In this document: in pieces, positions 42,752 to 50,801 of the stretch | How positions within the stretch are numbered: the first letter of the stretch is position 1 | Layout of the letters: each line of letters begins with the position of its first letter | Origin: an uncultured Bacilli bacterium | GTDB taxonomy: Bacteria; Bacillota_I; Bacilli_A; RF39; UBA660 | Direction of reading: 5' to 3' | Assembly: GCA_910587325.1 (NCBI GenBank) | Contig: CAJUKB010000009.1 | Location: forward strand, 1-53,858 | DNA: 53,858 nucleotides | Program-made: the position numbers and the translations under genes | Notes under the pieces: generated by a model | Databases searched by the model: none | Told to the model about the DNA's origin: nothing | The model's input: the letters and a program-made list of their open reading frames with translations, nothing else

Positions 42752-42818
42752 ATCTTTTTGTGAATAGGTAAACACCTATTTTTCTTTTTAACATATAGTA
42801 AAAATAGGAGTTGATTTT

Positions 42819-43634
42819 GTGAAAAGAGGAATTGATGTTTCTGCTTACCAAGGAAGAATTGACTGGACAAAAGTAAAGCCTTTTATTGAATTTGCTATTA
42901 TTAGATGTGGTTATGGAAATGATTTAAGAAAACAAGATGATGTATATTATGAAAGGAATGCGGAAATGTGTAAAAGTTTGAACATTCCGTTTGGTGTTTA
43001 TTTATACAGTTATGCCACTAATTTAGATGAAGCAAGAAGTGAAGTAGAACATACCCTTCGTTTAATTAAAGATAAAAAATTAGAATATCCAGTATTCTTA
43101 GATGTGGAAAGCAAAAGACAAATGGCTTTACCTAAAGAAGATTTAGTAGAAATTGTAAAATATTATTGTGAAGAGATGCAGCGTGAAGGTTACTATGTAG
43201 GCATTTATTCAAGTCTAGATCGTTTTAAAAGCAATTTAGATGCTAAAGAATTGGATGCTTTTGATAAGTGGGTAGCAGAATGGAATGATCGATTTACTTA
43301 TACAGGGAAAGCGGGTATGTGGCAACATACATCCTATGAAGAAATAGCAGGAATTAAAGGAAGAGTAGATGGTGATATTGCTTTTTATGACTATCCAAAA
43401 ATTATAAGAGATGCACATCTTAATCATTTAGAAGAAGAAACTTATAAATATCGTGCTGGAGAAGAAGTGTATATTACTGGAGAAATTTATGAAGATAGTG
43501 ATGCAAGAACTCCGATAAAAAACGTTTGTGATACTGCTTTTACCATTGAAAGCGTTGTAGAAAATGCGATTGCCCCTTATAAAATAAGTGAAGGGTATGT
43601 AAGAGAAAGTTCTGTTTATCAAAAAGCAAATTAA
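42819..43634 (+). CDS. GH25 family lysozyme-like protein
   Basis: This is a 271-aa protein. Residues 1 to ~200 are glycoside hydrolase 25, with the N-terminal Asp in GIDVSAYQGRIDW, the catalytic DVES pair in PVFLDVES, and WQHTS near the end. A ~60-residue C-terminal domain with 'VYITGEIYEDSDARTP' looks SH3-like and may bind the wall. It cuts N-acetylmuramyl links. There is no signal peptide, so release may need lysis or another route. The start is GTG 42819 after AGGAGT. Confidence 0.9.
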   Translation: MKRGIDVSAYQGRIDWTKVKPFIEFAIIRCGYGNDLRKQDDVYYERNAEMCKSLNIPFGVYLYSYATNLDEARSEVEHTLRLIKDKKLEYPVFLDVESKRQMALPKEDLVEIVKYYCEEMQREGYYVGIYSSLDRFKSNLDAKELDAFDKWVAEWNDRFTYTGKAGMWQHTSYEEIAGIKGRVDGDIAFYDYPKIIRDAHLNHLEEETYKYRAGEEVYITGEIYEDSDARTPIKNVCDTAFTIESVVENAIAPYKISEGYVRESSVYQKAN

Positions 43635-43638
43635 AATA

Positions 43639-43668
43639 AGGCAAGCTTAGAAAGTTTGTCTTTTTTTG
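43639..43668 (+). terminator. terminator of the GH25 gene
   Basis: A GGCAAGCTT stem pairs with AAGTTTGTC through G-U pairs, followed by seven T. Confidence 0.7.
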
Positions 43669-43677
43669 TTGAATGGC

Positions 43678-43705
43678 TTGAAATTCTCATTTTCTTTTAT
43701 ATAAT
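43678..43705 (+). promoter_or_regulatory. toxin promoter, locus 1
   Basis: TTGAAA, 16 bases, then TATAAT (43700-43705) lie just ahead of the leader that begins near 43712. Locus 2 has TCGAAA, 16 bases, TATAAT in the same place. Confidence 0.7.
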
Positions 43706-43713
43706 AGCAACTC

Positions 43714-43942
43714 GTGTTACTAATTTGGGCATCTGCCTTATGGACTATTAGTCCTTTTGATGGGGGGTTGGTTTTCCAATTCATGATTCGAAAGGGGAAA
43801 GGCTGTGAGGTTATGAAACAAGAAATTTACTTTCTTAAAGTAGTGATAATATTGTTAATTGTGATTATTTTGCTTTTAGCAATAAAAATGACGCTAGTAT
43901 AGCGTCCTAAAAAACTTTGGGCGTTATCTAAATTAGTAACAC
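43714..43942 (+). ncRNA. structured type I toxin mRNA, locus 1
   Basis: The RNA 5' end GTGTTACTAATTT (43714-43726) is exactly complementary to AAATTAGTAACAC at the 3' end (43930-43942). The second locus pairs a different sequence at the same positions, so the pairing covaries. Inside are the hairpins GGACTATTAGTCC (43742-43754) and TTGGTTTTCCAA. Such end-to-end pairing is typical of type I toxin mRNAs (Hok, AapA, Fst), which keep translation off. Confidence 0.65.
43813..43902 (+). CDS. 29-aa hydrophobic peptide, probable type I toxin
   Basis: The peptide MKQEIYFLKVV... has a charged start, one continuous hydrophobic helix (~9-24, rich in Ile, Leu, Val) and a short tail. This is the form of membrane-acting type I toxins such as Fst and TxpA. 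A longer open frame to 43714 exists, but it would read through the structured leader, so ATG 43813 after GAGG is chosen. The last codons lie inside the antisense RNA terminator hairpin (GACGCTA/TAGCGTC). A homologous gene is at 49425. Confidence 0.65.
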   Translation: MKQEIYFLKVVIILLIVIILLLAIKMTLV

Positions 43943-43979
43943 CTACATTAAGTATAATATGTTTTTATATAAATAGCAA
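43882..43979 (-). ncRNA. antisense antitoxin RNA, locus 1
   Basis: A minus-strand promoter TTGCTA (43974-43979), 17 bases, TATACT (43951-43956) would start RNA near 43944. The RNA covers the toxin mRNA 3' end and stops at the GACGCTA-TAC-TAGCGTC hairpin followed by ATTTTT near 43885. The promoter region matches that of locus 2. Confidence 0.65.
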
Positions 43980-44038
43980 ATGCTTTCAATTGCTCTACAA
44001 GCAGAATTATGTTATAGTAGTTTGCAAATTGAGGGGAT

Positions 44039-44148
44039 TTGCATGTTTCTTGCGCTTCTACAGGGTATGCATTAAAAAAATGTTTTGAAGAAATAAATTC
44101 TTTTATGTTTTCTAAGAAAAAAGAAACAAAATTTATTTTAGCAGGTGT
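44039..44148 (+). pseudogene. remnant of the methylthiotransferase N-terminal domain
   Basis: One frame from 44039 reads SCASTGYALKKC...KFILAGV, like the end of the UPF0004 domain of MiaB/RimO-type enzymes (NTC...A...VTGCLAQ). The downstream radical SAM part is in another frame. One base missing near 44145 (GGTGTTTGG for GGTTGTTTGG) explains the shift. The first ~40 residues of the domain are also absent. Confidence 0.5.
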
Positions 44149-45189
44149 TTGGCAGAGGAAATATTATTTCAAAAATATTTAGAACGTGAAGATTTCAAAC
44201 TTATTACAAATCGTGACTTTGTTATTCCAATAGAAAATTATTTATTCGAAGAACAAAAAAGGAATACTGCGCTTTTAAAATTAAAACATAGAACAAGGCT
44301 TCTTTGCGAAAATAATACGAGTATTCAATTTATTTTAGAAGAAGGTTGCATTAACCATTGTACTTTTTGTAAATACAATTATCTAGATATGTATGTCAAA
44401 TCAGTACCCTATAATAAGGCACTTGAACATTTAAAAAGTTTAATTCAAAATGGCACAAAATCTATCACATTGAGCGGAGAGAATACTTCTCTTTTTGGAA
44501 TAGACTTAAGCGGAAAGCCAATGTTACATCAATTTGTACATGATTTATCTTTAGTGGACGGATTAGAAAGAATAAATCTTTACGAAGTTTGTCCTCAAAA
44601 TATGTATCCAGAATTACTTACAGAAATCATAAAAAATCCTAAGGTCTATTGTGTAGAGATGCAACTTGAAATGGCACCTAATCGATTACTCGGACTTATG
44701 AACCGAAATCATACAATTGAAGAGCATTTATATTATGTAAAAAGTATACAAGAAAGTGGAAAATTTGTAAAAACTATTTTAATGTGTTCTTTTCCTACTG
44801 AAACGTATGAAGACTTAGATTATACCATTGACATCATTCAAAAAAATAAAATATTAGTAGAACACATTTGTAGATATAGTGACTTTGCTTGTATTCCTTC
44901 TCATAAACTAGAACAGCTTTCTTATCATGAAAGCCGTAGGCATGCTTCCTATTTAAGAAATCAAATAGCATTAATAAATAAAGAAATTATGTTAGATGCA
45001 ATTCCAAATATGCAAAATTCTATCGTAATTGGTAAAACAAATAACAAGGTTTTCTTGGATAACTTTGTAAATGGTTATAGTTTCAGAAAAGAATACCAAG
45101 ATTGTAATGTGGGAGATAGCATTTCGGATAAGCCAAGAACTTTAGTAAGGAACAAAAACTTAAAGTACACTTATAATTACAAATGGTAA
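44149..45189 (+). CDS. MiaB/RimO-like radical SAM methylthiotransferase, N-terminally broken
   Basis: This 346-aa open frame carries the radical SAM core: the cluster motif GCINHCTFC (C-x3-C-x2-C), LSGENTSLFG, then GLMNRNHTIEEHLYYV and FPTETYEDLDYTID as in methylthiotransferases. These enzymes add methylthio groups to tRNA or protein. The N-terminal UPF0004 domain, which holds a second Fe-S cluster, is missing or split off by the frameshift upstream. The frame has no ATG near the start, so the gene is probably inactive unless the shift is a sequencing error. Confidence 0.7.
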   Translation: MAEEILFQKYLEREDFKLITNRDFVIPIENYLFEEQKRNTALLKLKHRTRLLCENNTSIQFILEEGCINHCTFCKYNYLDMYVKSVPYNKALEHLKSLIQNGTKSITLSGENTSLFGIDLSGKPMLHQFVHDLSLVDGLERINLYEVCPQNMYPELLTEIIKNPKVYCVEMQLEMAPNRLLGLMNRNHTIEEHLYYVKSIQESGKFVKTILMCSFPTETYEDLDYTIDIIQKNKILVEHICRYSDFACIPSHKLEQLSYHESRRHASYLRNQIALINKEIMLDAIPNMQNSIVIGKTNNKVFLDNFVNGYSFRKEYQDCNVGDSISDKPRTLVRNKNLKYTYNYKW

Positions 45190-45242
45190 ATCTTTTTGCA
45201 TAACTTTCCCCATTTTCTATCATAATGTATCTAGGTGATGTT

Positions 45243-45989
45243 ATGGCAAATATACATAGTGCGATTTCTTTTGGTTTAGTAAACATTCCAATCGTTTACA
45301 ACCCTATTATTAAAAATAACGATACTTCCTTTAATCAACTACACAAGAAATGCGGGACTAGAATTCGTTATCAAAAATATTGTGAACATTGCAAAAAAAT
45401 TGTGAAGGAAGCAGATTTAATTAAGGGTTATGAATATGAAAAAGGGGAATATGTAACATTTACCAAAGAAGAACTTTCTAATATGCAAGTGGATTCGAAA
45501 GATACCATTGAAATTATTTCTTTCGTTCCTGAAAATGAAATTGACCCATTTTATTATGAAAAAAGCTATATCTTAACAAGTCCTAAAAAGTCAAAAGCAT
45601 ATTCTTTATTTTTAGAAGTCTTAAATAAATCTAAAAAGATTGCGGTTGCTAAGACTTCCATAGGGAGTAAATTTTATTATGTTCTTTTAAGATTTTATGA
45701 AGGAAACATTTTAATGTCTACCATGTATTTTGAAGAAGAGGTAAATATTCCTGAAGCTACCATAGAATCAAAATTCACCAAAAAAGAACTAGACCTTGCA
45801 ATGGAACTTGTAAACCATCTATCAGGACACTTTGAACCTGAAAATTACCAAGACGATTATCAAAATCAAATCAAAGAAGCCATTAACGAAAAAATGGAAG
45901 GAAAACCGATTAAGAAAAAAGTGAAAAAAGAAAGACCTTCTATGAAAGACTTGGTTACCTCACTACAAAAAAGTTTGGAAGTGTCTTAG
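45243..45989 (+). CDS. ku: Ku protein, non-homologous end joining
   Basis: This is a 248-aa bacterial Ku. It starts MANIHSAISFGLVNIPI, followed by LHKKCGTRIRYQKYCEHC (zinc-like Cys pair) and YEYEKGEYVTFTKEEL, and ends with a Lys-rich tail. It forms a homodimeric ring on DNA ends and recruits the ligase. ATG 45243 follows GGTGATGTT. An ATG 18 bases upstream is less likely. The ligase gene starts on the base after its stop, so translation is coupled. Confidence 0.93.
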   Translation: MANIHSAISFGLVNIPIVYNPIIKNNDTSFNQLHKKCGTRIRYQKYCEHCKKIVKEADLIKGYEYEKGEYVTFTKEELSNMQVDSKDTIEIISFVPENEIDPFYYEKSYILTSPKKSKAYSLFLEVLNKSKKIAVAKTSIGSKFYYVLLRFYEGNILMSTMYFEEEVNIPEATIESKFTKKELDLAMELVNHLSGHFEPENYQDDYQNQIKEAINEKMEGKPIKKKVKKERPSMKDLVTSLQKSLEVS

Positions 45990-46874
45990 ATGGAATTCGG
46001 TCAATTTTTTCAACCTATGCTCTTAGAAGAAGTAGAAGAACCATTCAACTCTTCTTCCTTTTTATTTGAACTTAAATTTGATGGAATAAGAGCAGTCATG
46101 CATGTAGGACCCAAAACATTTAAAATTTTTAGTCGAAATGGTAGTGAGTTAACAATTCTCCACCCAGAATTAAAAAATATTCAAAAAGATTTTAAACAAA
46201 ATGTGATTTTTGATGGAGAAATTGTTTTATTTTATAAAGGAAAACCTAATTTTTCAAAATTGCAAGAGCGTATGCACACGAAAGATAAAAAAAGAATAGA
46301 ATATCTTTCTAAAGAATTACCTGTTTGCTTTATAGCTTTTGATTGCTTATATGAAAATGGGAAAACGTTAATAAATAAAACACTTGTTGAACGTAAGAAA
46401 GTATTAGAAAAATACCAAGATACAGACTATTTTATGAAAGTGAGTTATATAGAAAATTCAGGAAAAAAGTTATTTCAAAATGTAAAGAAAATGGATTTTG
46501 AAGGAATAGTTGCTAAAAGAAAAGATAGTCCATATGAAATAAATACGAGAACAGAAAATTGGTTAAAAATTAAGAATTTAAAGAAAGAAATTTTTTATAT
46601 CGGTGGTTTTATTGAAAAGAAGGAAAATGCTGTTGTATCTTTACTATTAGGAGAATATAAAAACAAAAAACTTCATTTTGTAGGAAAAGTAACGATGGGA
46701 AAGAAACAACCAATGTACCAAAAATTAAAAAAAGAACCAATAAAAAAAGTATCTCCCTTTTGTGATTATGAAAATAAGGAATGTTTTTATATAAAACCTC
46801 ATTTACAATGTGAAATATGGTATTTAGAAAGAACCAAAAACAACCATTTACGCCAACCTGTGTTTAAGAAATAA
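45990..46874 (+). CDS. ligD: ATP-dependent DNA ligase, LigD ligase-domain only
   Basis: This 294-aa protein has adenylation Lys29 in ELKFDGIRA, IFSRNGSELT, the FDGEIV motif, FDCLYENGK, and KRKDSPYEINTRTENWLKIKN, then an OB fold to the end. Classical LigD adds polymerase and phosphoesterase domains. They are absent here, as in several Bacilli. With Ku it forms a minimal two-gene end-joining system. No polymerase gene is adjacent. Confidence 0.92.
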   Translation: MEFGQFFQPMLLEEVEEPFNSSSFLFELKFDGIRAVMHVGPKTFKIFSRNGSELTILHPELKNIQKDFKQNVIFDGEIVLFYKGKPNFSKLQERMHTKDKKRIEYLSKELPVCFIAFDCLYENGKTLINKTLVERKKVLEKYQDTDYFMKVSYIENSGKKLFQNVKKMDFEGIVAKRKDSPYEINTRTENWLKIKNLKKEIFYIGGFIEKKENAVVSLLLGEYKNKKLHFVGKVTMGKKQPMYQKLKKEPIKKVSPFCDYENKECFYIKPHLQCEIWYLERTKNNHLRQPVFKK

Positions 46875-46921
46875 AATGCATACTATATTAATACTATGTA
46901 ATAATGAAATACTACAATGTA

Positions 46922-46950
46922 TTGACTAATAAATTAATATAAACTATAAT
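46922..46950 (+). promoter_or_regulatory. promoter of the RelB/RelE pair
   Basis: TTGACT, a 17-base spacer and a perfect TATAAT lie 22 bases upstream of the antitoxin start. Confidence 0.8.
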
Positions 46951-46972
46951 CAGTTTAGAAAGAGGTTAAAAA

Positions 46973-47248
46973 ATGGAACAATCAACTTTAAGTATAAGAA
47001 TAAATAGTAACGATAAAAAAGGTTTTGAAACATTTTGTAAAGATACTGGGATGAATGTTTCAACTGCAATTAATTTATTTATAAAAACAGTTTTAAGAGA
47101 ACAAAAACTTCCTTTTGAAATCAAATCAAATAACTATCAGGACGAAATATATTCCAAATTAGTTGAAGCAGAGCAAGAAATGGCCAATAGTTCAAAAAGG
47201 TATACTAGCGAAGAAGTAATAGAACGTTTAAAAAAAAGTATTGGATAA
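46973..47248 (+). CDS. RelB/DinJ-family antitoxin
   Basis: This 91-aa protein starts with a ribbon-helix-helix (STLSIRINSNDKKGFETFC, then MNVSTAINLFIKTVLREQKLPFEI), the hallmark of RelB/DinJ antitoxins. The charged C-terminal part would wrap the toxin. The ATG follows an AGAGGT site. The toxin gene starts six bases after its stop. Confidence 0.9.
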   Translation: MEQSTLSIRINSNDKKGFETFCKDTGMNVSTAINLFIKTVLREQKLPFEIKSNNYQDEIYSKLVEAEQEMANSSKRYTSEEVIERLKKSIG

Positions 47249-47254
47249 ATTAAT

Positions 47255-47567
47255 ATGTATAAAATTGTCTTCTTAGATTTAGCAATTAAAGATATGGAAA
47301 ATATAACAAAATATATTAGTCATAGTCTACTTAATAAAACTGCCGCTTTAAAACTTGCTGATGAATTTTTGAAAACTGCTCAAAGCCTTATAGAGTTTCC
47401 ATATAAAAATGCAGAGTTTATTTCTGCAAAAAAATTAAAAAAATAAATATAGAGTCATTAAAGTGAAAAATTATATTATGTTTTATACAATAAATGAAGA
47501 AAACAAAATGTTAATCATTGTCAGAATTTTGTATAAAAAAAGAAATTTAGAAAATTTTTTAAACTAA
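47255..47567 (+). pseudogene. RelE/ParE-type toxin, frameshifted
   Basis: The first frame (to 47446, 63 aa) ends after an A-rich run. Removing one A restores a ~103-aa RelE/ParE protein that continues YRVIKVKNYIMFYTI and ends at TAA 47565-47567 with IVRILYKKRNLENFL, a normal toxin C-terminus. The change lies in a run of seven A, so it is either slippage, a real inactivation or a sequencing error. RelE toxins cut mRNA on the ribosome and ParE toxins poison gyrase. Which group applies is unclear. Confidence 0.75.
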
Positions 47568-47592
47568 ATCTTTTAGATTTTAATTATAATAT

Positions 47593-48570
47593 TTAAATTT
47601 CCTCAATTTCCTTTACATACCCATATAACGAATCTTTATATTCTTCTAATGTAGTATAAGTTACTTTTGCTTTTTCAGATATTTCCGTAATCCGCATAGC
47701 ATTGCCATTATGATTAACTAAAGGAATTACGTTTCTCATTTTTGCATTTACAGATACATAAAACTCTTTTGGGTGAACACTCGTACTAACAATTTCTTTT
47801 ACTTTCGTAAATTTTTTCCAAGAAGCAAAATTCTTATGAAATATTTCTACAATTTCGTTTTCTTTTTTGGAATACAAATCTTCTAACGAAATCAATTCTT
47901 TTTCTAAAGACTTCTTTACTAATTCAGCAACAAAATTCATAACATACTTATCTTTATTGCCTTGTAGTTCTTTGGCATATACAAAGACCATTTTTACAAA
48001 CTTTTCGGCAACTTTTATTGTTTTAAAACCTAATTCTTTATGTCCTTCTTCATTTGTTAAAACAACAATGTCGTCATAAATTTCCTTTATCTCATGTAAG
48101 GAATGAGTGTGTAACCATATGTAACAAGTTCCTAAAACTCCATCAAGTCTATCTGTACAAAGTTTAGGAGAATGATTTTCTAAAATAGGGTAAGAAGCAA
48201 AATCTTTTAAATAATTAACTAACGCATTATCCGTTTTAATTACATCCACAATATCCTTTTCGGAAGACTCTTGATTTAAAGCATCCCCCATTGCATAATC
48301 AATCGCATGAGCAAAACAAGGGGTACCTACATCATGGAGTAAAGCTACAATAGTTTCTTTTTTATCATGAGTAAAATGCCAAGTCATATGGGCCACAACT
48401 AAACTATGAAAATACCTAGAATAAAAAAATAAAGGACTATATAAACTTGTATAATCACAGCCACAAAATTGACTTGTATGCTTAATTCTTTCCATTGTTT
48501 TCGTTTTCAAATATTTATCCAAAAAGGAAGGTTCTTCTTTGTCTATAAAAATGTTTAAATATTCGTTCAT
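47593..48570 (-). CDS. HD-domain phosphohydrolase
   Basis: This 325-aa protein has an HD core (HMTWHFTHDKK, then ALLHDVGTPCFAHAID), so the metal-binding His...HD...D pattern is present. The motif and length resemble dGTPase- or YfbR-like nucleotide phosphohydrolases. ATG 48570 is preferred over a GTG nine bases upstream, although the ribosome site is poor. It is divergent from the 219-aa gene. The substrate is unknown. Confidence 0.82.
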   Translation of the reverse strand: MNEYLNIFIDKEEPSFLDKYLKTKTMERIKHTSQFCGCDYTSLYSPLFFYSRYFHSLVVAHMTWHFTHDKKETIVALLHDVGTPCFAHAIDYAMGDALNQESSEKDIVDVIKTDNALVNYLKDFASYPILENHSPKLCTDRLDGVLGTCYIWLHTHSLHEIKEIYDDIVVLTNEEGHKELGFKTIKVAEKFVKMVFVYAKELQGNKDKYVMNFVAELVKKSLEKELISLEDLYSKKENEIVEIFHKNFASWKKFTKVKEIVSTSVHPKEFYVSVNAKMRNVIPLVNHNGNAMRITEISEKAKVTYTTLEEYKDSLYGYVKEIEEI

Positions 48571-48644
48571 AACTATCACAACAAAAGTATAGCAAAAAGT
48601 GGAAAAGAATGCTATTCTAAAGATAGAAAGAGAAAAGATTTATT

Positions 48645-49304
48645 ATGAAATGCGATATTCACTATATTCCAAGTAATGATGGAGTACCTTATTGGTGTCT
48701 TGCTCATAAAACAAAAGGAACAGAAGTAGATGGAGTTGCTCCAACGATTTGTGATTGCAAATATAAAGAAAGATATGAAAACATAGTAGAAATGAAACCT
48801 GAAGAAATAAAAAGCCTTCAAATTATTTATCCCAATCTTAATAAGAGTACTAATGTTGCTATATTTATAAATGGAGAAGAATTTCATGGTATTTTAAAAC
48901 TTAAAAATAGTATTATTGATTTAAAAGATTATGGAGGACTTATGTTATCTAAATTAAATAATATTGATTTAGAAGCAAGTGAATGTCCGTTATGTGGGGG
49001 AATGCATACTGATAATGGATTGTTTGCCTATACTCCGCATAGTAAACATTTATGTATTTATTGTGGACATTTTTATCAAGTAGATAAGGCTAATATTGGA
49101 AACGAACTGGCTTTGTATTTTGATTTTCCAACTATTTCTTTAGAAAACAATGTAGTAAATATTACTGAAAAATGTGAAGTTACTTACGATTTATTTAAAG
49201 GAGAAGTACTTATCAACAATATGTCTTGTAATAAGATAAAACAAAATGAAGAAGAAATAGATTTGGTAAATTTCTTAAATCAAAAATTAAAAGCAGAATA
49301 TTAA
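48645..49304 (+). CDS. 219-aa cysteine-rich protein of unknown function
   Basis: Two Cys/His groups are visible. The N-terminal one is MKCDIHYIPSNDGVPYWC...HKT with a later CDCKYKERY. A second zinc-ribbon-like set (~120-145) has CPLCGGMH and HLCIYCGHF. The rest is beta-rich. It probably binds zinc. ATG 48645 lies about 11 bases after an AGAAAGAGA stretch. I recognise no family. The toxin-antitoxin-like locus follows it directly. Confidence 0.7.
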   Translation: MKCDIHYIPSNDGVPYWCLAHKTKGTEVDGVAPTICDCKYKERYENIVEMKPEEIKSLQIIYPNLNKSTNVAIFINGEEFHGILKLKNSIIDLKDYGGLMLSKLNNIDLEASECPLCGGMHTDNGLFAYTPHSKHLCIYCGHFYQVDKANIGNELALYFDFPTISLENNVVNITEKCEVTYDLFKGEVLINNMSCNKIKQNEEEIDLVNFLNQKLKAEY

Positions 49305-49308
49305 ATAG

Positions 49309-49426
49309 TTGTATTAAAGCACAAAATTGTGTATGATAGTAATGTAAGTGTTATCAAATTAGATAACGCCTACTTGTGTGTATGCGCTATACTTCTATAT
49401 TTCTATAGTAGTTAGCGCTTATTTTT
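49309..49426 (+). ncRNA. antisense antitoxin RNA, locus 2
   Basis: A plus-strand promoter TTGTAT (49309-49314), 17 bases, TATGAT (49332-49337) leads into TAATGTAAGTGTTATC, matching the locus 1 antisense promoter region. The RNA ends at a long hairpin GCGCTA...TAGCGC (49385-49417) followed by a T-run that overlaps the toxin stop codon. Confidence 0.65.
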
Positions 49427-49597
49427 ATGCCAATTTAAGAATAACTAAAACTAACATAATTATTATTCCTAAGAGAAAATAAACAGTAAACTGTAAATTT
49501 TTCTTATTCATAACTTACCACTTACTTTCCTACCTTTCGAACAAAGTTCCCCCTGATAAGAATTAATGATGCGCAAGCGCTACTCATTTGATAACAC
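49348..49597 (-). ncRNA. structured type I toxin mRNA, locus 2
   Basis: On the minus strand the 5' end GTGTTATCAAAT (49597-49586) is exactly complementary to ATTTGATAACAC at the 3' end (49359-49348). Locus 1 has a different sequence pair at the same places, so the pairing is conserved by compensating changes. The promoter is TCGAAA, 16 bases, TATAAT (plus coordinates 49606-49611 for the -10). Confidence 0.65.
49425..49511 (-). CDS. 28-aa hydrophobic peptide, probable type I toxin
   Basis: The peptide MNKKNLQFTVYFLLG... has a basic start, one hydrophobic helix (~9-26) and a short Lys-containing tail, like the 29-aa peptide at 43813. Their sequences differ, but the surrounding RNA layout is the same. 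It was found by following the RNA homology and is too short for ordinary gene calling. Its stop lies inside the antisense terminator hairpin. Confidence 0.6.
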   Translation of the reverse strand: MNKKNLQFTVYFLLGIIIMLVLVILKLA

Positions 49598-49722
49598 GAG
49601 TTTGTATTATAAAGATAGTTACAACACTTTCGACAAAACAAGTCAAAACTTTCAAAAGTAGTAAACAAGTCTTTTATTAAAAAAGAAAATATGCTATATT
49701 TGATATATAAAAATACGATGAG

Positions 49723-49734
49723 ACGTATATACGT
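49723..49734. promoter_or_regulatory. perfect palindrome upstream of the NAGPA operon
   Basis: ACGTATATACGT is a perfect 12-base palindrome, 15 bases before the start codon and downstream of AT-rich promoter-like sequence. It could be an operator. Confidence 0.4.
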
Positions 49735-49749
49735 AGTAGGTGGTAAAAT

Positions 49750-50799
49750 ATGGCAGCAAAAAAAGTTTTAAAAACAATTGGGAAAGTGTTTTCCTTTATT
49801 GGAATCTTCTTAGTCATTTTAGTTATTACACTTTATTTAACAGTTCAATTGTTTGTAAATGGGCCTTCTAGTTCAGCTAGAGAACTTTTTGTAACCACCA
49901 TTTTGGAAACTGGGCAACTTAAGTTTTTAGCTTCTCTTGTTTTAAACGAACAAGAAATCAATGATATCGTATCCAAAAATTCTTTAAAGGATTTAGATAG
50001 TGAAGTAGATACAGACTTAATTGATATTCCTGTAAGTAGTTTTGAAAACAAAGAACTTGTTGAAATTCATGATATTGTTGGAAATAACTTTGCAGGAAAA
50101 ATGATGATTGTAAATGATCCTTCTAAAATAAGTTTAGCCACCACTTATCCGTGGGGAGAATACGGAGAAGAACTTGATAAACTTGTTACCAAAAACAAAG
50201 CCATTGCAGGTGTAAATGGTGGACTTTATAAATCCGATGCCAACAAAGGCGGAAGACCGCTAGGAGTGACGGTAAGTAACGGAGAAATCCAAGATATTTC
50301 TTTAGGATATACCGGACTTTATTTAATTGGTTTTGATACTGATAATATTTTGAGAATTATAAGTCTTGAGGGAAAAAATAAAGCTCAAGTGGAACAAATT
50401 GTCAAAGACGAACACATTCGTGATGCTATTGCCTTTCAAGAAGAAGCAAGTGACAAAAATAACCACTTTGTAAAACTAATTGTCAATGGTGAAAAAAGAG
50501 AATTAAATGGTCTTGGTAGTGGAGCAAACCCAAGAACGGCGATTGGACAGAGAAAAGATGGTTCAGTTTTGTTCTTAGTTACGGATGGACGTGGTAAAAA
50601 CGGACATTTAGGAGCAACCGCAAGTGATTTAATCGAAATAATGGAAGAATGGGGTGCAGTAAACGCCGCTAACTTAGATGGTGGTAGTTCTTCCACTATG
50701 TACTATAAAGATCGTTACTTAATGACGAGTGTTACCTTCTATTATTCCAATTCCTCATGGCGACTTCCAACTGCCTTCATTGTAAAGGAGGAAAACTAA
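49750..50799 (+). CDS. membrane-anchored NAGPA (phosphodiester glycosidase) protein
   Basis: This is a 349-aa protein. A membrane helix (~12-34) is followed by an outside region and the NAGPA domain at ~150-345. Landmarks are AGVNGGLY, RPLGVTVSNGE, NPRTAIGQRKDG, LVTDGR, and AANLDGGSSSTMYY near the end. The family cleaves N-acetylglucosamine-phosphodiesters and is linked to wall or exopolysaccharide metabolism. The start ATG follows GGTGG. The next gene begins two bases after the stop, so the two are coupled. Confidence 0.88.
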   Translation: MAAKKVLKTIGKVFSFIGIFLVILVITLYLTVQLFVNGPSSSARELFVTTILETGQLKFLASLVLNEQEINDIVSKNSLKDLDSEVDTDLIDIPVSSFENKELVEIHDIVGNNFAGKMMIVNDPSKISLATTYPWGEYGEELDKLVTKNKAIAGVNGGLYKSDANKGGRPLGVTVSNGEIQDISLGYTGLYLIGFDTDNILRIISLEGKNKAQVEQIVKDEHIRDAIAFQEEASDKNNHFVKLIVNGEKRELNGLGSGANPRTAIGQRKDGSVLFLVTDGRGKNGHLGATASDLIEIMEEWGAVNAANLDGGSSSTMYYKDRYLMTSVTFYYSNSSWRLPTAFIVKEEN

Positions 50800-50801
50800 A
50801 C

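Noticed and set aside
43714..43902. 62-aa protein starting at 43714
   Set aside because: The frame would begin inside the leader arm that pairs with the RNA 3' end. The second locus keeps only the short peptide, so ATG 43813 is the real start.
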